Positions 1 through 7,811 of a DNA stretch of 64,000 nucleotides are shown here, piece after piece. The position numbers were made by a program, and so were the translations under genes. Location of the stretch: positions 1 to 64,000 of the forward strand of contig JBBSBV010000013.1 of assembly GCA_038250905.1 (NCBI GenBank), read 5' to 3'. The stretch is from JAENVU01 sp038250905 (GTDB taxonomy: Bacteria; Actinomycetota; Acidimicrobiia; IMCC26256; JAENVU01). The first letter of the stretch is position 1, and every line of letters begins with the position of its first letter. Below the pieces are notes generated by a model. It did not search any database. It worked only from the letters and a program-made list of their open reading frames with translations, and was not told where the DNA came from.

Positions 1-12
1 CCTACTTGGCGT

Positions 13-39
13 CCAAAACCCGCCAATTGGGGGGTTTGG
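13..39 (-). terminator. Possible hairpin terminator after the TetR gene
   Basis: An imperfect inverted repeat, CCAAAACCC against GGGTTTGG, separated by a short AT-containing loop, lies just beyond the stop of the minus-strand TetR gene. No T-run follows, which is common for actinobacterial terminators. The call rests only on position and base pairing. Confidence 0.35.
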
Positions 40-52
40 CGACGCAAAGTCG

Positions 53-625
53 TCAGGCGAGGATCGAGTCGACCAGGTCCTCGAGGTATTCGGGGGTCAC
101 GGGCGCGCCGGTCACGAGCACCCGGAGCATGATCGGGCCGGTGAGCAGGTCGCTGATCAGCTCGGGATCGGAATCGGCGGGCAGCTCGTCCCGCTCGACG
201 GCGCGCCGGATGATGCCGATCGTGACCGCCCGCCGGGACGCGACGAACGCGTCGTGCGCCCGGGCCAACTCCGGGTTCTGGGTCTTCGCGACGATCATCA
301 TCGGGATCGCCCGGCCGACGTCGGTCGTGGTGAGCATCCGCAGGTAGGCCTGCGCGATGGCGAGCAGGTCGGCGCGGATGTCGCCCTGTTCCTGGATCGC
401 CTTCACCCCGGCGCCCATGTGCTCCGACGCCGCGATCACCAGATCGAGCTTCGTCTGGTACCGCCGGTAGATGGTGGTCTTGCCCACCCCGGCTCGCGCC
501 GCCACGCCTTCCATGGACAGGGCGTCGTAGCCGACCTCGCAGAACAGGTCGGCGGCGGCGCCGAGGATCGCGGCGTCGCATTCGGGGCTCCGCGGCCGGC
601 CGGCGCGAGTGGCCTCGGCGATCAT
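53..625 (-). CDS. TetR/AcrR-family transcriptional repressor
   Basis: The product is a 190-residue one-component repressor. The N-terminal helix-turn-helix is clear: an AAADLFCEVGYDALSMEGVA stretch is followed by ARAGVGKTTIYRRY, the recognition helix of the TetR family (about residues 20-60). The C-terminal ligand domain resembles the TetR_C domains that pair with drug exporters. Its ATG overlaps the stop of the upstream exporter gene by four bases (ATGA), so the two are translationally coupled. It probably represses the exporter and itself through the palindrome at 2305-2326; the ligand is unknown. Confidence 0.93.
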   Translation of the reverse strand: MIAEATRAGRPRSPECDAAILGAAADLFCEVGYDALSMEGVAARAGVGKTTIYRRYQTKLDLVIAASEHMGAGVKAIQEQGDIRADLLAIAQAYLRMLTTTDVGRAIPMMIVAKTQNPELARAHDAFVASRRAVTIGIIRRAVERDELPADSDPELISDLLTGPIMLRVLVTGAPVTPEYLEDLVDSILA

Positions 626-2259
626 GCGACGACGCCCTCGGACTCGACCTCGAGTGCGGCCGCGGTGTCCGGCACCTCGGTGACGTTCATGGCATCGAGT
701 TCGTCGGCCGCGTCGGCGCGGGCCGGGAGCCAGAGCAGCACGATGATCACACCGAGCACCAGCACCACGGCACCCACGCGCGAGCCCCACCGGAACGCCT
801 CGACGAACGCGTGGTTCGCGGTGTCGACCAGTGCAGCCGAGATGCCCTTGGCGTTCGGGATCGGCGTCTTGGCGATCTGCTTCGACACCGCGAACGCGCC
901 GCCGAGGGAGTTCTTCGCCGCGTCGAGCGCGGCCTTGGGGGCGGGCTTGCCGACGAAGAAGTCCCCGATCTTGCTGCCGTAGACCGACGACACCACGCTG
1001 CCGATGATGGCGACGCCGAGCGCGCCACCCACCTGGCGGGTCGTGTCGTTCACGGCCGAGCCGACGCCCGCCTTCGCCCGAGGCAACGAGCCCATGACGG
1101 AGTCGGTGGCCGGCGCCATCACGAGCCCCATGCCGGCGGCGAGGATCACGAACCGCCACGCGATGTCGGGATACGAGGTGTCCACCGTGAGACCGGTCAT
1201 CAGCACCAGGGCCAGTGCCGCCAGACTGAGACCGAGGGCCACGGTGAACTTCGAGCCGAACCGTTCGACGACCCGGGAGCTCGTGGGCGCCACGATCATC
1301 ATCGTCACCGCGTAGGGCAGCATGCGCACGCCCGAACCGAGGGGCGAATAGCCCTTGGTGAACTGCAGGTACTGGGTGAGCAGGAAGATCGAACCGAACA
1401 TCGCGAAGAACGTGAGCGTGATCGCCGCGTTGGCCGCGCTGAAGCGCGGGTTCTTGAAGAACTGGACGTCGAGCATCGGGTGATCCGACCGCCGTTCCCA
1501 CCACACGAAGATGCCGAGCAGTACGAATCCACCGGCGAGCAGCCCGAGCGTGAGCGGCGCGGTCCAGCCGCGGCTCGGCGCCTCGATGAGCGCGTAGACG
1601 ATCGTCATCAGCGCCGCGATGGAGAGCACGGCACCGAACGGGTCGAGCTTCGGCGCGCTCGGGTCCTTGCTGGTGGGAATGAGGAGGAACCCGGCGACGA
1701 GTCCGAAGACCACGATGGGCAGGTTCACGAGGAAGATGGAGCCCCAGTAGAAGTGCTGGAGGAGAAAGCCGCCGGTGAGCGGCCCGAGCGCGACACCGAT
1801 GCCTGCCGTGCCTGCCCACACGCCGATCGCCCGGCCGCGCTCGTGCGGCGGGAAGACGTTGGTGATGATGGAGAGCGTCGCCGGCATGATGAGCGCGCCG
1901 CCGATACCCATGAAGGCCCGGGTCGCGATGAGCTGGTCGGCGGTGCTGGCGAATGCGGAGGCGAGCGAGCCGAGACCGAAGAGCAGGTAGCCCATCTGCA
2001 GCGCGCCCCGCCGGCCGTACCGGTCCCCCATCGCACCCATGGTGAGGAGCAGTCCGGCGAACACCAGGGTGTAGGAGTCGACCATCCACTGCACCTGGCT
2101 GTTGCTGGCGTTCAACTCGCGGATGAGCGTCGGGATCGCGACGTTCAGGATCGAGTTGTCGAGCACAATGATCAGCAGGCTCACGCAGAGCACGACGAGG
2201 ATCGCCCAGCGGCGCTGGAACGCCTTCTCCTGGATGCGGTCGTGCATGGTCTCGCTCAT
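622..2259 (-). CDS. DHA2-family (EmrB/QacA) drug:proton antiporter
   Basis: This 545-residue major facilitator protein has about 14 predicted membrane segments, the number expected for the DHA2 family. Motif A between TM2 and TM3 reads GDRYGRRGALQ. TM1 carries LDNSILNVAIPTL, close to the family motif D1 (LDxTIVNVALP), and TM5 carries GPLTGGFLL, a motif C relative. It should export a hydrophobic or cationic compound using the proton gradient. I chose the ATG at 2259 because GAGGAG stands six bases upstream; the frame stays open further but has no better start. The gene lies upstream of, and overlaps, the TetR gene in a two-gene operon. Confidence 0.93.
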   Translation of the reverse strand: MSETMHDRIQEKAFQRRWAILVVLCVSLLIIVLDNSILNVAIPTLIRELNASNSQVQWMVDSYTLVFAGLLLTMGAMGDRYGRRGALQMGYLLFGLGSLASAFASTADQLIATRAFMGIGGALIMPATLSIITNVFPPHERGRAIGVWAGTAGIGVALGPLTGGFLLQHFYWGSIFLVNLPIVVFGLVAGFLLIPTSKDPSAPKLDPFGAVLSIAALMTIVYALIEAPSRGWTAPLTLGLLAGGFVLLGIFVWWERRSDHPMLDVQFFKNPRFSAANAAITLTFFAMFGSIFLLTQYLQFTKGYSPLGSGVRMLPYAVTMMIVAPTSSRVVERFGSKFTVALGLSLAALALVLMTGLTVDTSYPDIAWRFVILAAGMGLVMAPATDSVMGSLPRAKAGVGSAVNDTTRQVGGALGVAIIGSVVSSVYGSKIGDFFVGKPAPKAALDAAKNSLGGAFAVSKQIAKTPIPNAKGISAALVDTANHAFVEAFRWGSRVGAVVLVLGVIIVLLWLPARADAADELDAMNVTEVPDTAAALEVESEGVVA

Positions 2260-2304
2260 TGCGCTCCTCGGGGGGACGGGGTGGCACATCCTGTACCCGC
2301 GCCC

Positions 2305-2326
2305 TACGAAACGCAACCGTTTCGTA
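2305..2326. promoter_or_regulatory. Palindromic operator for the TetR/exporter operon
   Basis: Two perfect 9-base arms, TACGAAACG and CGTTTCGTA, flank a CAAC centre. This is the size and symmetry of a TetR-family site. It lies 46 bases upstream of the exporter start, where a minus-strand -35 region would fall. The sigma factor gene starts 102 bases away on the other side, so it could be affected as well. Confidence 0.75.
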
Positions 2327-2427
2327 TCAGATGTGCCCGACGACACGCGGCGGCGGGATTGCTCGGCCGGACCCAACCGGGACGGTGGCTCGGGCGACTG
2401 ACGGGCATCAACGAGACTGCTGCGACC

Positions 2428-2907
2428 GTGGAGGACTTCGACGATTTCGTCCGTGAAACGCGGGCGCGCCTCGTCGGTCTCGCCTATTCGCTCTCGGGTG
2501 ACCGGGCGAGCGCCGAGGACATCGTGCAGGAGGCACTCCTCGCCACGCACCGGGCGTGGGTGGAGGTCGAGCAACCCGCCGCGTACGCGCGGCGGACCGT
2601 CGTCAACCTCGCCGCGACCCGGGTGCGCAATCTCGGCCGTGAGCGACGGGCGTTCGGCCGCTGGTTCGGAGCGCGGGAGACCTTCGCCGAACTCGAACCG
2701 GTCGACGCCGAGTTCTGGCGGGCGGTGGGTGCGCTCCCCCCGCGCCAGCGCGAGGTGGTGGCGCTGTTCTACGTGGACGACCTACCCATCGCCGACATCG
2801 CTATCGCCCTGACCATCTCGCCCGGCACCGTGAAGTCGACCCTGCACGACGCGCGTCGCGCCCTCGCGACCGCGCTCCGTCTCGATGACGGTGAGGAGCA
2901 AGCATGA
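2428..2907 (+). CDS. ECF RNA polymerase sigma factor, SigE-like group
   Basis: The product is a 159-residue sigma factor with only regions 2 and 4. Region 2 is visible as VGLAYSLSGDRASAEDIVQE (about residues 16-35) followed by the TxxAWV stretch. Region 4 begins at LPPRQREVVALFYVDDLPIA and ends in the helix-turn-helix ISPGTVKSTLHDARRAL. Length and sequence fit the actinobacterial SigE-like (SigE/SigM) ECF group. The GTG at 2428 gives the usual N-terminus (EDFDDFVRETRARL) but has no convincing Shine-Dalgarno sequence, so the start is less certain. Its stop overlaps the next gene, which is therefore a candidate anti-sigma or sensor partner. Confidence 0.9.
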   Translation: MEDFDDFVRETRARLVGLAYSLSGDRASAEDIVQEALLATHRAWVEVEQPAAYARRTVVNLAATRVRNLGRERRAFGRWFGARETFAELEPVDAEFWRAVGALPPRQREVVALFYVDDLPIADIAIALTISPGTVKSTLHDARRALATALRLDDGEEQA

Positions 2908-4370
2908 CCGACCCCGACCACGAGAAGCTCGAGGCCCGCGCCCGCGCCGCCGCGCGCGCCGTTCACGACGCGATGGACCGACCCGCATCGACCGAAGTCG
3001 TGGCACGACGTTCACGCGGTCCGGTACGCGCGCTCGCAGTGGCCGCCGTGGTGATCGTCATTGCGATCGTCGGCACCACCGTTGTCGTGACGAATCGCGC
3101 CGACGGTCCGGCGTCTGACGTCACCACCTTCTGCGCGGAGATCCAGGCCGAGATCGCCCGTCCCGTCGACACCACCGCGAACGAGTCGACCGGCGAGACG
3201 ACGTCGAATCGCCCTCCACGCGCGCAGGACTATCTGCTCGATGCGCCCGCCGAGATCCGCGAGGTCGCCCTGCGGCTCCACGATGCACTGGCCGGCCGGA
3301 AGGCACCTGCCCGTGCCGATTCGACGAAGTTGCTGAACTGGTTCCAGCTCCGCTGCTATCCCGACGCCGCGCGGCCCGGCGCCCCCGCCGACCAACAACG
3401 CTTCGCACCGCAGCCGGCGCTGGCCGGACTGACCATCTGCAGTGCCACCAATCAGCTCTCCACCAAGAACGGGGCGAACGATCACAGCGACTACGGCGAG
3501 ATCGCCATCTTCGGCGACACTGCGCTCCCCGACCCGTACGTCGCACCGATGATCGGGATCGCCTCCTCGCGTACGCAACGTTTCCGCGACGACAACACCG
3601 AAACCCCGGTCGCGATCCCGGGCCATCCCGACGCGGCGATCAGCGCCATGAGTGCTGCATTTTCCAACCGCATCGACGGCAGCCAGGTGATCACCTGGGT
3701 GGAGGGCGGACGCAACGTCGCCGTGTTCGGTCGCTCGTTCGGAGCCGATCGCACGAACGAACTCGTATCCATCGCGAGCACGGTGGCCTTGGACGGCACC
3801 CGTCCGACCGTCGCCGTCGACGCACTGCCCGTCGACTTCCATCAGCTGTACCGCGGCTCGCTGCTCGACGTCTCGCCCGAGATCGTCGCCGCGAATCCGT
3901 CCTCCACCTTTTCGCTGACCGGCAATGGAGGGGACCTCCAGATCGGTGCGTCGGTGATGTGGGAGGGCGGCGATGGGCGATACGACGCGATCCGATTCCT
4001 CGCGCCGGCCATCACGCCGACGACCGTCTCCGGGAGGGCCGTGCTGATGGGACCGGTCGTCGGTGCGGGCCCGAACGACCCCCGTGCAATACAACTCGCG
4101 CGCTGGAGCCCTGGTCCGGGCGTCGTGCTGACCGCATTGAGCCTGCCGGGAGCGACCCAATCACCAGTCGACCTCCGCGCGCTCATCACCGCGACCCGCA
4201 AGCTCGACCGTGCCGAATGGGAAGCCCTCATCGACCAGGGCGACGGCTGTTACAGCGTGCACGGGCCGAACGGTGAGCGCGCAACCGCGTCCGGGGCGGC
4301 ATCATCGTCGGCGACGAGCAGCCCGAGTCCGACGAGCACGACCGTGGCCGGCGGACCTCCCGGGCCGTGA
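2904..4370 (+). CDS. Membrane-anchored protein coupled to the ECF sigma factor
   Basis: This 488-residue protein has a short charged cytoplasmic N-terminus (1-40), one transmembrane helix (about 41-63) and a large extracytoplasmic part. It ends in a low-complexity Ser/Thr/Pro/Ala tail. The ATG overlaps the sigma-factor stop (ATGA), and the architecture is that of an anti-sigma factor. The N-terminus, however, shows no HxxxCxxC zinc anti-sigma motif. A few cysteines lie in the outer domain, around positions 76, 152 and 179. No catalytic family was recognised. Position suggests a sigma-controlling or sensor role; that is inference. Confidence 0.75.
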   Translation: MTDPDHEKLEARARAAARAVHDAMDRPASTEVVARRSRGPVRALAVAAVVIVIAIVGTTVVVTNRADGPASDVTTFCAEIQAEIARPVDTTANESTGETTSNRPPRAQDYLLDAPAEIREVALRLHDALAGRKAPARADSTKLLNWFQLRCYPDAARPGAPADQQRFAPQPALAGLTICSATNQLSTKNGANDHSDYGEIAIFGDTALPDPYVAPMIGIASSRTQRFRDDNTETPVAIPGHPDAAISAMSAAFSNRIDGSQVITWVEGGRNVAVFGRSFGADRTNELVSIASTVALDGTRPTVAVDALPVDFHQLYRGSLLDVSPEIVAANPSSTFSLTGNGGDLQIGASVMWEGGDGRYDAIRFLAPAITPTTVSGRAVLMGPVVGAGPNDPRAIQLARWSPGPGVVLTALSLPGATQSPVDLRALITATRKLDRAEWEALIDQGDGCYSVHGPNGERATASGAASSSATSSPSPTSTTVAGGPPGP

Positions 4371-4377
4371 ACGCCGT

Positions 4378-5286
4378 CTAACGGACAGCGGCGATCGCGG
4401 CGAGGGCGGTGTCGACCGCAGCTTGGGATGCGTTGGTCAGCGGCATCCGCACGTCGGGGGTCGGGATGCGACCCTGCGCGTGGAGCACACCCTTGAAGAC
4501 CGCGGGGTTCGGTTCCGCGAAGCAGGCGTTCACCACCGGGAGCAGCGCTTCGGCGTGGGCCCGACCTTCCTCCACCTTGCCCGCCATGGCGCACTCGATC
4601 ATCGAGACGAACTGCTCGGTACACACGTGGGCCGACGCGCAGATCGCGCCCGCGCCACCCATGAGCACCACCGGGAAGAGGAACGGGTCCTCGCCACCGA
4701 GCACCGCGAAGTCGTCGGGCGCACCACGGAGCAACTCCAGCGTGTCGAGATCGAGACCGGCCGCCGCCTGCTTGATCCCCACGATGTTCGGATGGGTCGC
4801 CGCCTCGAGGACCCCGGCCGCCGAGAGGTTCCGGCCGGTCCGGAAGGCGACGTTGTAGAGCACGACCGGTACCGGCGACGCGTCGGCCACGGCGCGGAAG
4901 TGGGCCACGATGCCGGCCTCGGACGGGCGCACGTAATACGGGACGACGATGAGCACGCCGGAGAGGCCGGGCACGTCGGCGAACGACTGCACCGATTCGA
5001 TCGTCGTTGCGGTGGAGTTGGTCCCGGCCCCGACGATCAGTTGCGCGTCGCGCGCGACGCACACGGCCGAGCACGCGTCGACCACGGCGCGTTTCTCGGC
5101 GGCGGTCAGGGCGGAACTCTCCCCGGTGGTCCCGAGCGGGACGATGCCCGTCGCGCCGGCATCGAGATACTCGTTGCACAGCGAGGTGACGGCGTCGACG
5201 GCCACCGATCCATCGGCGGCGAATGGCGTGATCAGCGGGAGGTAGACACCGCGTAGGGCCAACGGAGGCGTTCCGGCTTGCGACAT
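4378..5286 (-). CDS. dapA: 4-hydroxy-tetrahydrodipicolinate synthase (DapA family)
   Basis: The 302-residue TIM-barrel protein matches the DHDPS/N-acetylneuraminate lyase family in length. GTTGESSAL carries the pyruvate-binding threonines, LYNVAFRTG carries the catalytic Tyr and the substrate-binding Arg, and the Schiff-base Lys lies in GIKQAAAG. DapA condenses pyruvate with aspartate semialdehyde in lysine and diaminopimelate synthesis. The gene stands alone, without other lysine genes, so a related aldolase of the family cannot be excluded. It is transcribed divergently from the TauE/SafE gene with only 42 bases between the starts. Confidence 0.85.
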   Translation of the reverse strand: MSQAGTPPLALRGVYLPLITPFAADGSVAVDAVTSLCNEYLDAGATGIVPLGTTGESSALTAAEKRAVVDACSAVCVARDAQLIVGAGTNSTATTIESVQSFADVPGLSGVLIVVPYYVRPSEAGIVAHFRAVADASPVPVVLYNVAFRTGRNLSAAGVLEAATHPNIVGIKQAAAGLDLDTLELLRGAPDDFAVLGGEDPFLFPVVLMGGAGAICASAHVCTEQFVSMIECAMAGKVEEGRAHAEALLPVVNACFAEPNPAVFKGVLHAQGRIPTPDVRMPLTNASQAAVDTALAAIAAVR

Positions 5287-5328
5287 GGACGCCAGGGTAC
5301 CGGGCCGGCCTTCGGTAGTGTCGCCCCA

Positions 5329-6117
5329 ATGTCGGACCCGGTCGTCGTCGTCCTGGTCCTCGTCGCCGGGTTCTTCACCGGGATGCTCTCGGGAGTGTTC
5401 GGGGTCGGCGGCGCCGTCATCTCCACCCCGGCGATCCTCGCCCTCGGCGCGACGCCCCTCCAGGCCGTCGGCAGCACCCTCCCCTCCATCATCCCGTCCT
5501 CGATCGCGGGCTCGTTGCGGTACTCGCGCGAAGGCCTCATCCGCCGGCGCGTCGTGCTGGCGACGGGGCTGGCGGGCGCGCTGTTCGCCGCCGCCGGCGC
5601 CATCGCCTCGGACCGGTTCCCGGGCCGGGGCCACGTGCAGATGGTGATGACGGCCGGGCTCATGGCGTTCACCGCCTACCGCACCGGCACCGGTGGACGC
5701 GCGCCGGTCGTCACCGACGCCGACGGCGCGCGCACCTACGACCTGCGGCTCCCGCTCCTCGCCGGGATCGGCATCCTTGCGGGCCTGCTCTCCGGCTTCC
5801 TCGGCGTCGGCGGCGGCATCCTCATGGTCCCGGCGTTCACCGGTCTCGTCGGCCTCGACCTCAAGGAGGCGATCGGTACCTCGCTCGCGTGCGTCGGCAT
5901 CATCGCGATCCCCGGCACGATCACCCACCACCTGCTCGGCAACGTCAACTGGTTCTACGCGGTCCCGCTCATGGTGAGTGCGATCCCGGGCGCGCGGGTC
6001 GGTGCGCATCTGGCGATCAAGGCCTCGGACCGGCACCTCCGGCTCGTGGTGGCGTCGGTGCTCGGTGTCATCGCGATCGGGTACGGCACCGCGGAACTGA
6101 TCGCACTGCTCGGCTGA
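5329..6117 (+). CDS. TauE/SafE-family sulfite or organosulfur exporter
   Basis: The 262-residue integral membrane protein has about eight hydrophobic segments. Two family signature repeats are present: GMLSGVFGVGGAVISTP near the N-terminus and GLLSGFLGVGGGILMVP at about residue 150. The family moves small anions such as sulfite, sulfoacetate or sulfolactate across the cytoplasmic membrane. The exact substrate cannot be read from sequence. The ATG at 5329 places the first membrane helix right at the N-terminus, as in relatives. Confidence 0.9.
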   Translation: MSDPVVVVLVLVAGFFTGMLSGVFGVGGAVISTPAILALGATPLQAVGSTLPSIIPSSIAGSLRYSREGLIRRRVVLATGLAGALFAAAGAIASDRFPGRGHVQMVMTAGLMAFTAYRTGTGGRAPVVTDADGARTYDLRLPLLAGIGILAGLLSGFLGVGGGILMVPAFTGLVGLDLKEAIGTSLACVGIIAIPGTITHHLLGNVNWFYAVPLMVSAIPGARVGAHLAIKASDRHLRLVVASVLGVIAIGYGTAELIALLG

Positions 6118-6118
6118 G

Positions 6119-6805
6119 CTACTCCGCCACCAACTCCCGGGCGCGCCCGAACACCGCGTCGATCATCGGTTCGGTGAGCTTGCCGGTGAACGTGTTCTGC
6201 TGGCTCGGGTGGAAGCAACCGACGATCGTCGCCCGCTCGGTCACCACCTCCACCCCGTGGGTGAACTTGGGTCGTGGACGCGGCAGCGCGACGCCGTCGG
6301 CGCGCAGCACGTTCCACAGGGCCTCGTACGCGAAGGCACCCAACGTCACGATCACCTGCACCCGGGCCAGCAGCTCGAGTTCCCGCACGAAGAACGGCAG
6401 GCAGGTGTCGCGCTCGGTCCGGGTCGGCTTGTTCCCCGGGGGCGCGCAGCGCACCGCCGCCGACACGTAGGCATCGCGCAGTTCCAGGCCGTCGCCGAGG
6501 GCAACCGACGTGGGCTGGTTGGCAAACCCGGTGCGGTACATCGAGGCGTAGAGCCAGTCGCCCGATCGATCACCGGTGAAGACCCGGCCGGTGCGGTTCG
6601 CGCCGTGCGCCGCCGGCGCCAAGCCGAGCACGAGCACCCGGGCCGCGGGATCCCCGAACCCCGGGACCGGCCGACCCCAGTACGTCTCGTCCCGAAAGGC
6701 CGCCCGCTTCTCCACGGCGACCAGTTCGCGCCAGGCCACGAGCCGCGGACACGCGCGGCACTCCGAGATCTCCACTGCCAATCCCGCCAACGCATCCGAC
6801 CCCAC
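6119..6805 (-). CDS. udgB: Family 5 uracil-DNA glycosylase (UdgB type)
   Basis: This 228-residue enzyme removes uracil, and in this family also other deaminated bases, from DNA in base-excision repair. Motif A is GLAPAAHGANRTGRVFTGD; the AAHG form without the usual acidic residue marks family 5. The second active-site motif is FHPSQQNTFTGKL near the C-terminus. Cysteines for a 4Fe-4S cluster are seen in CRACPRL near the N-terminus and around CAPPGNKPTRTERDTC. I used the GTG at 6805, which begins just before the first cysteine pair; other starts are possible. It converges on the TauE/SafE gene with one base between the stops. Confidence 0.9.
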   Translation of the reverse strand: MGSDALAGLAVEISECRACPRLVAWRELVAVEKRAAFRDETYWGRPVPGFGDPAARVLVLGLAPAAHGANRTGRVFTGDRSGDWLYASMYRTGFANQPTSVALGDGLELRDAYVSAAVRCAPPGNKPTRTERDTCLPFFVRELELLARVQVIVTLGAFAYEALWNVLRADGVALPRPRPKFTHGVEVVTERATIVGCFHPSQQNTFTGKLTEPMIDAVFGRARELVAE

Positions 6806-6896
6806 CGCGACAGCTTGGCGCGCTCCGGGCCGGGCTCCGCAAACCCAGTCGCAACCCACGGAGGTTCCCGAACCCCGACCGGTAGCCTCGACCGTC

Positions 6897-7811
6897 GTGC
6901 GGGTGCTCCTCATCGTCAACGCCACTGCCTCTTCGGTCACCGCGCGCAAACGCGTCGTGATCCAGAAGGCGCTCGGGGCCGACCACGACCTCGAGGTGGC
7001 CGAGACCTCGCGGCGCGGCCACGCGGCGCGGCTCGCCCGCGGCGCCGCAGCCGAAGGCGTCGACGTCGTCGCGGTCCTCGCCGGTGACGGCACCCTCAAC
7101 GAAGCCGCCGACGGCCTGGTCGGCACCGAGACGGCGCTCGCACCCCTGCCGGGCGGCTCCACCAACGTGTACGCGCGCACCCTGGGCCTGGCCGAGGATC
7201 CGGTGGAGGCCACCTCCGAACTCCTCGACTCCCTGGAGCGCAGGTCGTTCCAGCGCATCGGCCTGGGCCGGATCGGCGACCGGCACTTCCTCTTCCACTG
7301 TGGGGTCGGGTTCGACGCGGCGGTGGTGGAGGCGGTGGAGCGCCGCGCCGCGTTCAAGCGCTACGCCGCCCATCCGCTCTTCGTGATGGCCGCGTTCGAC
7401 ACCTGGTTGCGGACCTACGACCACTCCCGCGGTCGGTTCGTGATCACGTTCGCCGACGGCGAGCGAGTGGAAGGCGCAACGTTCCTCATCATCTCCAAGA
7501 CGAGTCCGTACACGTACCTCGGCCACAAGGCGGTGACGGTCGCGCCGGCCGCCGGTCTCGCGAGCCCACTCAGCTTCACCGTCATCAAAGCCCGTCACAC
7601 GCCGAGCATCCTCAGCATCGCGGCGCGCGCCTTCATCTCCCCGAAGCTGTTGCACCGCCAGCGGGACGTCGTCCAGCGCGACAACGTCACCGAAGCCACT
7701 GTCACCAGCGACGAACCGTTCCCGTACCAGGTCGACGGCGACTACCTGGGCAACGTCCGCCGGCTCGACATCGCGTACGTCCCCGACGCCCTCACGATGG
7801 TGGTCCCGTGA
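6897..7811 (+). CDS. Diacylglycerol kinase-family lipid kinase
   Basis: The 304-residue protein has the DAGK catalytic fold: LLIVNATAS at the N-terminus, the nucleotide loop LAGDGTLNEAADGL (about residues 62-75) and PLPGGSTNVYARTLGL. The C-terminal lobe ends in a strand with VDGDYLG, typical of bacterial DgkB/YegS relatives. It should phosphorylate diacylglycerol, a ceramide-like lipid or another long-chain base. The stop overlaps the GTG of the first ABC exporter subunit (GTGA). That coupling suggests that lipid phosphorylation and export work together, which is inference. Confidence 0.88.
   Translation: MRVLLIVNATASSVTARKRVVIQKALGADHDLEVAETSRRGHAARLARGAAAEGVDVVAVLAGDGTLNEAADGLVGTETALAPLPGGSTNVYARTLGLAEDPVEATSELLDSLERRSFQRIGLGRIGDRHFLFHCGVGFDAAVVEAVERRAAFKRYAAHPLFVMAAFDTWLRTYDHSRGRFVITFADGERVEGATFLIISKTSPYTYLGHKAVTVAPAAGLASPLSFTVIKARHTPSILSIAARAFISPKLLHRQRDVVQRDNVTEATVTSDEPFPYQVDGDYLGNVRRLDIAYVPDALTMVVP

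Noticed and set aside
2283..2337. Outer inverted repeat GGCACATC/GATGTGCC around the TetR operator
   Set aside because: The arms are 14 bases from the operator on one side and 3 on the other, so the structure is not concentric and may be chance.
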